Position numbers and translations under genes: made by a program. From contig CACWUI010000079.1 of the NCBI GenBank assembly GCA_902764045.1, positions 1 through 7,322 of the forward strand: a stretch of 7,322 bases of DNA, in the 5' to 3' direction. Of the stretch, positions 1 to 5,859 are shown in pieces. The notes under the pieces were generated by a model, which was given only the letters and a program-made list of their open reading frames with translations, did no database searches and was not told the DNA's origin. The stretch comes from an uncultured Lachnospiraceae bacterium. Lineage in GTDB: Bacteria; Bacillota; Clostridia; Lachnospirales; Lachnospiraceae. Each line of letters starts with the position of its first letter. Position 1 is the stretch's first letter.

Positions 1-380
1 TGACCGCCGTCTCCGGCATTTACGATGGGTATGGCAGAAAAATCGGCCGCTACCCGCGGAGCGCCTTCTTTAGGGTGTCTGATGGCGCATATATCAGCAT
101 AACTGGAAACAACACGTATGGTGTCGGCAACGGTTTCTCCCTTAGTGGCAGAGCTTGAAGCCGCCTCCGAAAAGCCAAGGACCGAGCCACCCATATTCAT
201 CATGGCCGCCTCAAAACTCAGACGTGTTCTTGTACTTGGTTCATAAAAAAGAGTGGCTATTTTCTTTCCGTCGCAGTGATGTGCGAAATCATCCGGAGAC
301 ATCTTCACGTCATGTGCAAGGTCAAGAAGTTCTTCCGTTTCCTTAACGGTAAAATCTAACGGGCTTAGTAAATGCTTCAT
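1..380 (-). CDS. pyrB: Aspartate carbamoyltransferase catalytic subunit, 5' part (runs off window)
   Basis: Aspartate carbamoyltransferase joins carbamoyl phosphate and aspartate, the first committed step of pyrimidine synthesis, in the cytoplasm. My minus-strand translation from ATG 378-380 stays open to position 1 and gives 126 complete residues. The carbamoyl-phosphate motif STRTR is at residues 49-53, in the context EPSTRTRLSFEAAM. The SSSATKGET loop (75-83) corresponds to the conserved Ser/Lys loop that reaches into the neighbouring active site of the trimer. The segment AIRHP (99-103) is typical of aspartate rather than ornithine carbamoyltransferase. About 60% of the usual 300-310 residues lies outside the window. 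The start is set by GGAGG (complement of 388-392), 7 nt upstream. A second ATG at 382-384 is in another frame. The family is secure; only the 3' end and the downstream pyr genes are unseen. Confidence 0.93.
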   Translation of the reverse strand, partial: MKHLLSPLDFTVKETEELLDLAHDVKMSPDDFAHHCDGKKIATLFYEPSTRTRLSFEAAMMNMGGSVLGFSEAASSSATKGETVADTIRVVSSYADICAIRHPKEGAPRVAADFSAIPIVNAGDGG

Positions 381-406
381 TCATGAACCTCCGAAATTTT
401 TCTTTT

Positions 407-435
407 ATTTTAACCTGAAAATATTTTTGTGTAAA
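407..435 (-). promoter_or_regulatory. Predicted sigma-A promoter of pyrB
   Basis: On the minus strand there is TTTACA (complement of 430-435), 17 bp, then TAAAAT (complement of 407-412). The start of transcription would lie near 400, giving a leader of only about 20 nt before the pyrB ATG. That leaves no room for a PyrR-type attenuator. The -35 box sits in the T-rich tail of the preceding terminator. This is a prediction from consensus match and spacing only. Confidence 0.55.
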
Positions 436-471
436 GAAAAAAAGACACACCGGTTAAAACAGTGTGTCTTT
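431..471 (-). terminator. Intrinsic terminator of the 350-aa membrane protein gene
   Basis: A perfect 10-bp inverted repeat (441-450 pairs with 462-471; AAAGACACAC against GTGTGTCTTT) encloses an 11-nt loop. Read on the minus strand it is followed at once by a T-rich run (complement of 431-440). It begins 28 nt after the stop codon of the membrane protein gene. The plus-strand side has no adjacent T-run, so it should act for the minus strand only. Confidence 0.85.
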
Positions 472-499
472 CAGACAAAATCAGTTTTTTAAATAATGA

Positions 500-1552
500 T
501 CAGGCATCGTCAGTTTTATTTGCCGCATCATCGACTATGTCCTCAGCTTTATCTAAAGCTTCATCTGCATGACCGGTGACTACATCCTTTACTTCGCCTG
601 CAACATCTTTTGCGCCGTCAACAACTTTTTCTCCAAGATCCTTAGCGCTGTCAGCAACCTTTTCACCTGCAACGGCAGCAGTATCCTTTACGCCTTCTGC
701 AACCTTCTTGGCACCGCCGGCAAACTCACCGATTCCATCCTTGATGGTGCCGCCTACGCCAGCACCGTGATCTTTGATATCGTCAACGGTTCCGGTAACG
801 CCTTCCTTGAAAGTGCTGCCTGCATTTGACATACCGTCTTTTGCTTCATCGAAAATATCCTTGTGATCATCCTTTATATCATCAAGGAGTTCCTTTGTGC
901 TGGCTTTGAAGGAGCTGATGTTTCCGTCCTTAAAACGTGCATATGTTCCGATGGTTCTTACAAGAACCATGATAAGTGCGATGATCGCATAAACGGTAGC
1001 ACAAGCAGTGATGATCGCAAAAATAATGTTGATAACCTGTACGGCGAATACTATCAGAGAAATAATAGCTGCTGCCGTAAGAATGATCTTTGCAATAAGA
1101 TAATTGTCCCATGCATTGATGCACTTAGCAGCAAAAACACGATCATTGTTGTCATTGGCCACATCTGCACAACCGCCCATTAAGGTTCTGACCTTAAGAA
1201 GGTCGATAATGAAAAGTGCGACCATAAATATAACACCGATGATCACCATTGCAACTGCTCCGCCAACGGTTCCGCCGCCAACAGCAGCTATGATGATAAC
1301 GATGATAGCGTAAGCAATTGATATACAAATGTCTATAATGTAGAAAATACGACACTTGGCATAATTTCTGTTAACCCCTGCAAGCTGTGTAAGACCGATA
1401 ATGGAAATAACAATACCACCTACTGCGATCCATCCTGCAACAGAACTGAAAATCGGTACAGCTGTCCAGTTTTGGGCAATGGATGTGAAGATCTCGATCA
1501 ACAGGCCGATAAAAACAAGAACAAGACCTGAAATACTTTTTCTGTGTGACAT
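500..1552 (-). CDS. Six-TM membrane protein with LEA-like 11-mer repeat tail, function unknown
   Basis: I do not recognise this 350-residue protein. The N-terminal 200 residues are very hydrophobic, with likely membrane segments at about 6-27, 33-59, 68-92, 96-120, 152-174 and 175-199. A polar loop (about 121-150) contains GGCADVANDNN. There is no cleavable signal peptide with a clear cleavage site. From about residue 205 the sequence becomes charged and rich in A, K, D, G and V. Residues 249-347 fall into nine consecutive 11-residue units, such as KDLGEKVVDGA and KDVAGEVKDVV. This resembles the amphipathic 11-mer helices of LEA group 3 proteins, apolipoproteins and synuclein. A membrane-anchored tail that lies on lipid or protects under stress is an inference. 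I chose ATG 1550-1552 over an in-frame ATG at 1627 because AAGGAGG lies 8 nt upstream and the predicted promoter overlaps the longer start. It is monocistronic, with its own promoter and terminator. Confidence 0.85.
   Translation of the reverse strand: MSHRKSISGLVLVFIGLLIEIFTSIAQNWTAVPIFSSVAGWIAVGGIVISIIGLTQLAGVNRNYAKCRIFYIIDICISIAYAIIVIIIAAVGGGTVGGAVAMVIIGVIFMVALFIIDLLKVRTLMGGCADVANDNNDRVFAAKCINAWDNYLIAKIILTAAAIISLIVFAVQVINIIFAIITACATVYAIIALIMVLVRTIGTYARFKDGNISSFKASTKELLDDIKDDHKDIFDEAKDGMSNAGSTFKEGVTGTVDDIKDHGAGVGGTIKDGIGEFAGGAKKVAEGVKDTAAVAGEKVADSAKDLGEKVVDGAKDVAGEVKDVVTGHADEALDKAEDIVDDAANKTDDA
512..808 (-). repeat. Nine degenerate 11-residue protein repeats in the membrane protein tail
   Basis: Residues 249-347 can be cut without gaps into units of 11: KEGVTGTVDDI, KDHGAGVGGTI, KDGIGEFAGGA, KKVAEGVKDTA, AVAGEKVADSA, KDLGEKVVDGA, KDVAGEVKDVV, TGHADEALDKA and EDIVDDAANKT. 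Position 1 is mostly Lys, and positions 4, 8 and 11 are mostly small or hydrophobic. The repeats are degenerate at DNA level, so this is an old periodic fold rather than a recent tandem array. Confidence 0.7.
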
Positions 1553-1560
1553 TTTTAACA

Positions 1561-1567
1561 CCTCCTT
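1561..1567 (-). promoter_or_regulatory. Ribosome binding site that decides the start of the membrane protein gene
   Basis: The minus strand reads AAGGAGG followed by an 8-nt spacer and ATG at 1550-1552. It is a near-perfect Shine-Dalgarno site. The longer in-frame start at 1627 has no comparable site. Confidence 0.85.
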
Positions 1568-1598
1568 AAAATGATCAGCTACTTCTAACTTCAAATAT

Positions 1599-1627
1599 AT
1601 TTTAATACTTTTTTTAGAATTTTTCAA
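1599..1627 (-). promoter_or_regulatory. Predicted sigma-A promoter of the membrane protein gene
   Basis: The minus strand has TTGAAA (complement of 1622-1627), 17 bp, then TAAAAT (complement of 1599-1604). Transcription should start near 1592, about 40 nt before the ATG. The region from 1600 to 1660 is almost pure A/T, which suits promoter DNA. The prediction rests on consensus only. Confidence 0.65.
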
Positions 1628-1669
1628 GCATTTTTAGAATTTTAAATTTTTTTAAAATAGTGGTTCTTT

Positions 1670-1698
1670 TTGACCGAATACGCAATATATGGTAAAAT
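1670..1698 (+). promoter_or_regulatory. Predicted sigma-A promoter of the trpS-nrdR-yqeG-aroEK-aroQ operon
   Basis: TTGACC (1670-1675), a 17-bp spacer and TAAAAT (1693-1698) lie just upstream of trpS. Transcription would begin near 1705, leaving a leader of under 30 nt. That is too short for a T-box riboswitch or a trp leader peptide, so tryptophan control at this site would need another mechanism. AAGGA (1721-1725) serves as the trpS ribosome binding site, with 7 nt spacing. Confidence 0.7.
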
Positions 1699-1732
1699 AT
1701 ACCGGAAAAATTTTTATTAAAAGGATGTAAAA

Positions 1733-2818
1733 ATGGCGGAAATAATACTGACCGGAGATCGTCCCACCGGAAAGCTTCATCTGGGACATTATGTGGGATC
1801 ACTGAGACAAAGGGTTGTGCTTCAGAACTCCGGCGATTTTGATGATATCTTTATCATGATAGCCGATTCCCAGGCGCTTACCGATAACGCGGACAACCCC
1901 GAAAAGATACGGACAAATATTATCGAGGTAGCCCTTGATTATCTTTCGGTGGGTATAGATCCGGACAAATCAAATATTCTTATCCAGTCACAGATACCGG
2001 CACTTTCAGAACTGAGTTCTTATTATATGAATCTTGTTACCGTGGCAAGACTTCAAAGAAATCCTACGGTGAAAGCCGAGGTTGAAATGAGAGGATTTCA
2101 GAGCAATGTACCTGTGGGCTTTTTCACTTATCCCATAAGCCAGGCAGCGGATATTACGGCGTTTAAGGCGACCGTGGTACCTACGGGAGAAGATCAGGAG
2201 CCTATGATAGAGCAGACCAGAGAGATCGTCCGCAAATTCAATCAGATATACGGGGAAGTTTTGGTGGAGCCAAAGATCCTTCTGTCAGATAACAAGGTCT
2301 GCAAGAGACTTCCCGGCACAGACGGTAAAGCAAAGATGAGTAAGTCACTTGGGAACGGGATCTATCTTTCGGACGACTCCGAAACATTAAAGCAAAAGGT
2401 AATGAGCATGTATACCGACCCCGACCATATACGTGTGGAAGATCCCGGAAAGATAGAAGGAAACACTGTATTTACATATCTTGACGCTTTCTGTGTCAGT
2501 GAAGATTTTCCGGATTTTCTTCCTGATTACGGCTGCCTTGATGATTTAAAAGAGCATTATAAAAAGGGCGGTCTAGGGGATGTAAAGATAAAAAAATTCC
2601 TGATCAAAGTATTGGAAAGGGAGTTGACTCCCATAAGAGAGCGCAGAAGCAGGTTTGAAAAGGATATTGCAAGTGTCTATGATATCCTTAAAACCGGAAC
2701 CGATGCCGCAAACAGAGTCGCCGATGCCACGCTTTCAGAGGCAAAGGCTGCTATGAAGATAAATTATTTTGATGATACGGCGCTTATCAAATCCCAGCAG
2801 GAGATGTATAACAACTGA
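1733..2818 (+). CDS. trpS: Tryptophanyl-tRNA synthetase
   Basis: This cytosolic class I synthetase charges tRNA-Trp with tryptophan using ATP. The protein has 361 residues. The HIGH signature is HLGH at 16-19, inside GDRPTGKLHLGHYVGS. The KMSKS signature is at 201-205, preceded by LPGTDGKA. D140 in QAADI matches the conserved aspartate that contacts the substrate indole nitrogen. The GDRPTG start, the segment MYTDPDHIRVEDPGKIEGN and the length of 361, against about 330 for the common form, place it in the longer TrpRS subgroup that I know from streptococci. It is the first gene after a good promoter and is followed by nrdR after 23 nt without a terminator, so it probably leads the operon. No T-box precedes it. 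Identification is secure. Subgroup assignment is from memory of related sequences. Confidence 0.96.
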   Translation: MAEIILTGDRPTGKLHLGHYVGSLRQRVVLQNSGDFDDIFIMIADSQALTDNADNPEKIRTNIIEVALDYLSVGIDPDKSNILIQSQIPALSELSSYYMNLVTVARLQRNPTVKAEVEMRGFQSNVPVGFFTYPISQAADITAFKATVVPTGEDQEPMIEQTREIVRKFNQIYGEVLVEPKILLSDNKVCKRLPGTDGKAKMSKSLGNGIYLSDDSETLKQKVMSMYTDPDHIRVEDPGKIEGNTVFTYLDAFCVSEDFPDFLPDYGCLDDLKEHYKKGGLGDVKIKKFLIKVLERELTPIRERRSRFEKDIASVYDILKTGTDAANRVADATLSEAKAAMKINYFDDTALIKSQQEMYNN

Positions 2819-2841
2819 TTTGACAGAAAGAAGGGATACTT

Positions 2842-3291
2842 ATGAATTGTCCGTTTTGTAATTACGAAAACACAAAGGTTATCGATTCCAGACCTACAGA
2901 GGCCGGGGTCATAAGAAGAAGACGTTTGTGCGAAAAATGCGGTGAACGCTTTACCACATATGAGCGTTTTGAACCTATTCCCATTATGGTTATCAAAAAA
3001 GACGAAACAAGACAATCTTATGACAGAGAAAAGATCAAATCCGGTATAAAACGTTCATGTCATAAACGTCCGGTTTCCGCAGAGCAGATCGACGCCATGA
3101 CCGATGCTGTGGAAGCTGCTGTCTTTGCCATGGACAAAAAGGAGATAAGGACCAACGACATCGGAGAGCTTGTAATGGAGCAGCTTAAAAATGTTGACGA
3201 AGTGGCCTATGTTCGTTTTGCATCTGTTTACCGCGAGTTCAAGGATGTAAACACCTACATAGAAGAGATACAGAAGTTTTTAAACAAATAG
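2842..3291 (+). CDS. nrdR: Transcriptional repressor NrdR (zinc ribbon plus ATP-cone)
   Basis: NrdR represses ribonucleotide reductase genes by binding paired NrdR boxes, and it senses ATP/dATP through an ATP-cone domain. The 149-residue length is normal for the family. The zinc ribbon is at the N-terminus, with C3 and C6 (NCPFC) and C30 and C33 (CEKCGERF) as ligands. The basic RRRR stretch at 25-28 belongs to the DNA-binding part. The ATP-cone covers about 46-136, starting with IMVIKKD. AAGGGA (2831-2836) precedes the ATG by 5 nt. The gene sits 23 nt after trpS and 12 nt before the YqeG-type gene. No nrd gene is in the window, so it acts in trans on targets elsewhere. Identification is secure. 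Confidence 0.97.
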   Translation: MNCPFCNYENTKVIDSRPTEAGVIRRRRLCEKCGERFTTYERFEPIPIMVIKKDETRQSYDREKIKSGIKRSCHKRPVSAEQIDAMTDAVEAAVFAMDKKEIRTNDIGELVMEQLKNVDEVAYVRFASVYREFKDVNTYIEEIQKFLNK

Positions 3292-3303
3292 AGGACAAAA
3301 CTT

Positions 3304-3819
3304 ATGAAGCATTTACTTTTTCCCAATGCATATTACGATTCGACTTTTGATATCGACTACAAGGCCCTCAAAAACAGAGGGTATCTGGGGCTTCTTTTTG
3401 ATATCGACAACACCCTTACAATACATAACGTTAAGGCGGAAAAAAAAGAAACCAGATTTTTTGATTACCTGCACAGGCTGGGGTTCAGGACAGTCGTAAT
3501 GTCTAATAACAGCAAAGACAGGGTGGAGCCCTTTGCGAAGCTTCTTGGCACATCTTACATCTCAAGAGCCCAGAAACCTCTTTCCTGGGGTTACAGAAAA
3601 GCCATGGACATGATAGAAACAAACGCGGATAATACTATTTTTATCGGTGACCAGCTCTACACGGATATTATGGGAGCAAATATCGCTGGACTCAAGTCAA
3701 TACTCGTAAGGCCCATATCATCCCACGAGGCTTCATGGATCAAATTAAAAAGGATCATTGAAAAACCCGTGATCTCTTTATATGAAATGAGCCACAAAAA
3801 AAATTATATTAATTTTTAG
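3304..3819 (+). CDS. yqeG: YqeG family HAD-IIIA type phosphatase
   Basis: This is a 171-residue member of the haloacid dehalogenase superfamily, subfamily IIIA, close to Bacillus YqeG. The four HAD motifs are visible. Motif I is DIDNT (33-37), with D33 as nucleophile and D35 as acid/base. Motif II is S67 in VMSNN. Motif III is K91 in AQKP. Motif IV is GDQLYTD (115-121), with the acidic pair D116 and D121. No cap domain is inserted, as expected for this small subfamily. The physiological substrate of YqeG is not established to my knowledge. In Bacillus the gene also lies close to aroE, which matches the layout here. The ribosome binding site GAGGA overlaps the nrdR stop codon, suggesting translational coupling. 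Confidence 0.93.
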   Translation: MKHLLFPNAYYDSTFDIDYKALKNRGYLGLLFDIDNTLTIHNVKAEKKETRFFDYLHRLGFRTVVMSNNSKDRVEPFAKLLGTSYISRAQKPLSWGYRKAMDMIETNADNTIFIGDQLYTDIMGANIAGLKSILVRPISSHEASWIKLKRIIEKPVISLYEMSHKKNYINF

Positions 3820-3827
3820 GAGACAAC

Positions 3828-5348
3828 ATGAAAGAAATAAAAGGGACCACAAAGCTTTGTGCGCTTCTGGGGTATCCCACGGAACATTCTCTTTCGCCTC
3901 TTATTCACAATAATCTTGCTTATATGACATATACGGACATGGCATACACCACCTTTGAGCCTGAAAAAAACCGGCTGGGTGATGCTGTTAAGGGAGCATT
4001 TGCATTAGGCATTAAGGGATTAAATGTTACTGTTCCATATAAGGAGCAGGTGATACCTTTTCTGGCCGGCATCGATCCTCTGGCAAAGGCCATAGGCGCC
4101 GTAAATACCCTTGTGCTCAGGGAAGACGGCTATCACGGATATAATACCGATATTTCCGGATTTACAAGAGAATTACAGTTAAACGGTATCCGTCTTGACT
4201 CTGCAAATGTGGTGATCCTGGGTGCCGGAGGTGTTGCCAGAGCTATTGCTTTTGCCTGTGTAAATGAAGGGGCAGCAAGAACCGTTATTTTAAACCGTTC
4301 CGTTGAAAAGGCACAAAATATAGTAAATGACATAAAGGATTATTTCGGTGACACAGCAAACGGGCGCATAGAAGCAAGACCTTTAGAGGATTCCGAAAGA
4401 CTTGATATCAACAACATTTTACTTGTACAGACCACAAACGTGGGCATGTATCCCAACAACGATGATATTCTTCTTAAAGAAAGCGTTTTATACGACAAAG
4501 CCTTTTTCGGATTTGATGTGATCTACAATCCTTACGATACGGCTTTTATAAAAAAGATGCGGCATAAAGGAAAACGTGCGGCAAACGGTCTTCCCATGCT
4601 CCTGTATCAGGCAGTGGAGGCTTATAAGATGTGGTTTGACGTTGAGATCACTCGCAGCATGGAAAGTGTTCTTCACGCCAGGCTGAAGGACGCCTTAGGC
4701 TACAAATTCGAAAAGAAAAACAGACCCGGCGTGCCAAATAAAGAAAACATTATCCTGGTGGGATTTATGGGCAGCGGAAAAACCACTCTCGGCAAATGGA
4801 TAGCCAAGCACACGGACCGTACCCTGATAGATACGGACAGGGAAATAGAGGCCATTAAGGGCTGCACCGTCAAAGAGATATTTGAAAATGAGGGAGAAGA
4901 AGAATTCAGAAAGCTCGAAAGTGAGTATCTTGAAACTCTTATAAACGAAAAACGGTCCGGACTGGTAATATCCGTTGGCGGTGGCACTCCCGTTCCGGAA
5001 AAGAATAGAGAACTGCTTAAAAAGGTTGGAACAGTAGTGTACTTACGGGCATCTGCAGGCGAACTTATGAAGAGACTCAGGTATGATGTGAGAAGACCTC
5101 TTCTTCAAGGGAAAGAAGGCAATGACAGGCGGATCCTGATAGAGGAAATGTTAAGGAAAAGGGAACCCGCTTATATGGCTGCTGCAAATATAGTAGTGAG
5201 GACCGACGGGGTTTATTTTCCCAGGATATATCAGATAATCCAAAAGAAATTAAACACTTCTTATACGCCGAATCATAAAAAGAAAAACTATAAAAGCTTT
5301 ACGCCAAAGTATAAAAGGAGAAAGCCATATGAAGCTTCTGGTTATTAA
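3828..5348 (+). CDS. aroE-aroK: Bifunctional shikimate dehydrogenase / shikimate kinase (AroE-AroK fusion)
   Basis: One 506-residue chain carries two consecutive enzymes of the shikimate pathway. Residues 1-290 are NADP-dependent shikimate dehydrogenase: SLSP at 21-24, NVTVPYK at 66-72 with catalytic K72, AVNT at 91-94, YNTD at 105-108 with catalytic D108, the nucleotide loop GAGGVARA at 132-139, NR at 156-157, TTNVGM at 202-207, and Q261. A linker (about 291-305) leads to shikimate kinase at 306-475: P-loop GFMGSGKT (312-319), DTD at 335-337, R361 in EFRKLE, GGG at 384-386, LID arginines in RRPLL (422-426), and R445 in REPAY. All catalytic residues expected in both domains are present, so both halves look active. 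A lysine-rich tail (480-506) follows. AGGAG overlaps the stop of the preceding gene. The final 20 nt overlap aroQ. The fusion is uninterrupted in the sequence given. Confidence 0.95.
   Translation: MKEIKGTTKLCALLGYPTEHSLSPLIHNNLAYMTYTDMAYTTFEPEKNRLGDAVKGAFALGIKGLNVTVPYKEQVIPFLAGIDPLAKAIGAVNTLVLREDGYHGYNTDISGFTRELQLNGIRLDSANVVILGAGGVARAIAFACVNEGAARTVILNRSVEKAQNIVNDIKDYFGDTANGRIEARPLEDSERLDINNILLVQTTNVGMYPNNDDILLKESVLYDKAFFGFDVIYNPYDTAFIKKMRHKGKRAANGLPMLLYQAVEAYKMWFDVEITRSMESVLHARLKDALGYKFEKKNRPGVPNKENIILVGFMGSGKTTLGKWIAKHTDRTLIDTDREIEAIKGCTVKEIFENEGEEEFRKLESEYLETLINEKRSGLVISVGGGTPVPEKNRELLKKVGTVVYLRASAGELMKRLRYDVRRPLLQGKEGNDRRILIEEMLRKREPAYMAAANIVVRTDGVYFPRIYQIIQKKLNTSYTPNHKKKNYKSFTPKYKRRKPYEASGY
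5259..5330 (+). repeat. 36-nt imperfect direct duplication encoding the basic AroEK tail
   Basis: Two adjacent 36-nt units (5259-5294 and 5295-5330) encode SYTPNHKKKNYK and SFTPKYKRRKPY. S, T, P and the following basic block are conserved between them. The second unit also contains the aroQ ribosome binding site and reaches the aroQ start codon. A small tandem duplication that lengthened the C-terminus is the simplest reading. Confidence 0.55.
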
Positions 5349-5772
5349 CGGACCCAATCTGAATTTTTTAGGTATCAGGGAAAAAGACATATACGGGACA
5401 AAAGATTACGAATTCCTTAAGGAAAGGATCCAGGATAAGGCAGACATTTTAGGTGTTGACGTTGAGATCTACCAAAGCAATTCCGAAGGCGCCATTATAG
5501 ACAGGATACAGCTGGCTTACCATGAAAGAGTTGACGGCATTATCATAAATCCCGGGGGGCTTACCCACACCAGCGTGGCTCTTCATGACGCATTGGCTTC
5601 TGTGGCTGATATCCCCAAAATAGAGGTACACATATCAAACATCAACTCAAGAGAGGATTTCAGAAAGGTGTCTGTTACGGCAGGCGCATGTGACGGTCAG
5701 ATATCAGGCCTCGGGATAAACGGATATCTTTATGCCATGGATGCCCTTGTTGATATTATCACCATGCGTTGA
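5329..5772 (+). CDS. aroQ: 3-dehydroquinate dehydratase, type II
   Basis: The type II enzyme dehydrates 3-dehydroquinate to 3-dehydroshikimate, the substrate of the AroE domain encoded just upstream. The length of 147 residues is normal for this dodecameric family. Family signatures are NGPNLNFLGIRE (7-18), catalytic Y22 in IYG, the QSNSEG block (49-54), NPGGLTHTSVALHDAL (74-89), EVHISN (99-104) with catalytic H101, and R108 and R112 in the SREDFR block. The ATG lies inside the end of aroEK, with AGGAG (5316-5320) 8 nt upstream, so translation is probably coupled. No terminator hairpin is visible between its stop and the next promoter. Identification is secure. Confidence 0.97.
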   Translation: MKLLVINGPNLNFLGIREKDIYGTKDYEFLKERIQDKADILGVDVEIYQSNSEGAIIDRIQLAYHERVDGIIINPGGLTHTSVALHDALASVADIPKIEVHISNINSREDFRKVSVTAGACDGQISGLGINGYLYAMDALVDIITMR

Positions 5773-5785
5773 CACCTGTAAAAAC

Positions 5786-5814
5786 TTGAAAAAAAACATG
5801 GTCTATATTATTAT
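5786..5814 (+). promoter_or_regulatory. Predicted sigma-A promoter of efp
   Basis: TTGAAA (5786-5791), a 17-bp spacer and TATTAT (5809-5814) stand in the 87-nt gap after aroQ. Transcription would start near 5821, leaving a leader of about 40 nt. The broken efp therefore still has intact-looking expression signals. Confidence 0.65.
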
Positions 5815-5845
5815 AAAAAAAGTGCGAAAATACGTTAAATTACAC

Positions 5846-5850
5846 GGAGG
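5846..5850 (+). promoter_or_regulatory. Ribosome binding site of efp
   Basis: GGAGG is followed by a 9-nt spacer and ATG at 5860-5862. It fixes the efp start and shows that the 5' end of the broken gene is normal. Confidence 0.8.
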
Positions 5851-5859
5851 AAATAAATA

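Noticed and set aside
155..346. Plus-strand 63-codon open frame
   Set aside because: It is antisense to the STRTR region of pyrB, whose minus-strand translation is clearly a conserved enzyme.
569..1313. Plus-strand open frames opposite the membrane protein gene
   Set aside because: They have low-complexity or Thr/Ser/Ala-rich translations typical of antisense frames of an Ala/Asp-rich gene, and no ribosome binding sites were seen.
1553..1627. Longer start of the membrane protein gene at 1627, adding 25 residues
   Set aside because: The extra codons lie across the predicted promoter and ribosome binding site, encode an unlike Lys-rich leader, and lack a Shine-Dalgarno sequence. The internal ATG at 1552 has AAGGAGG at ideal spacing.
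5769..5774. TTGACA at the end of aroQ as a -35 box
   Set aside because: No -10-like hexamer lies 16-18 bp downstream. The TTGAAA/TATTAT pair a little further on fits much better.
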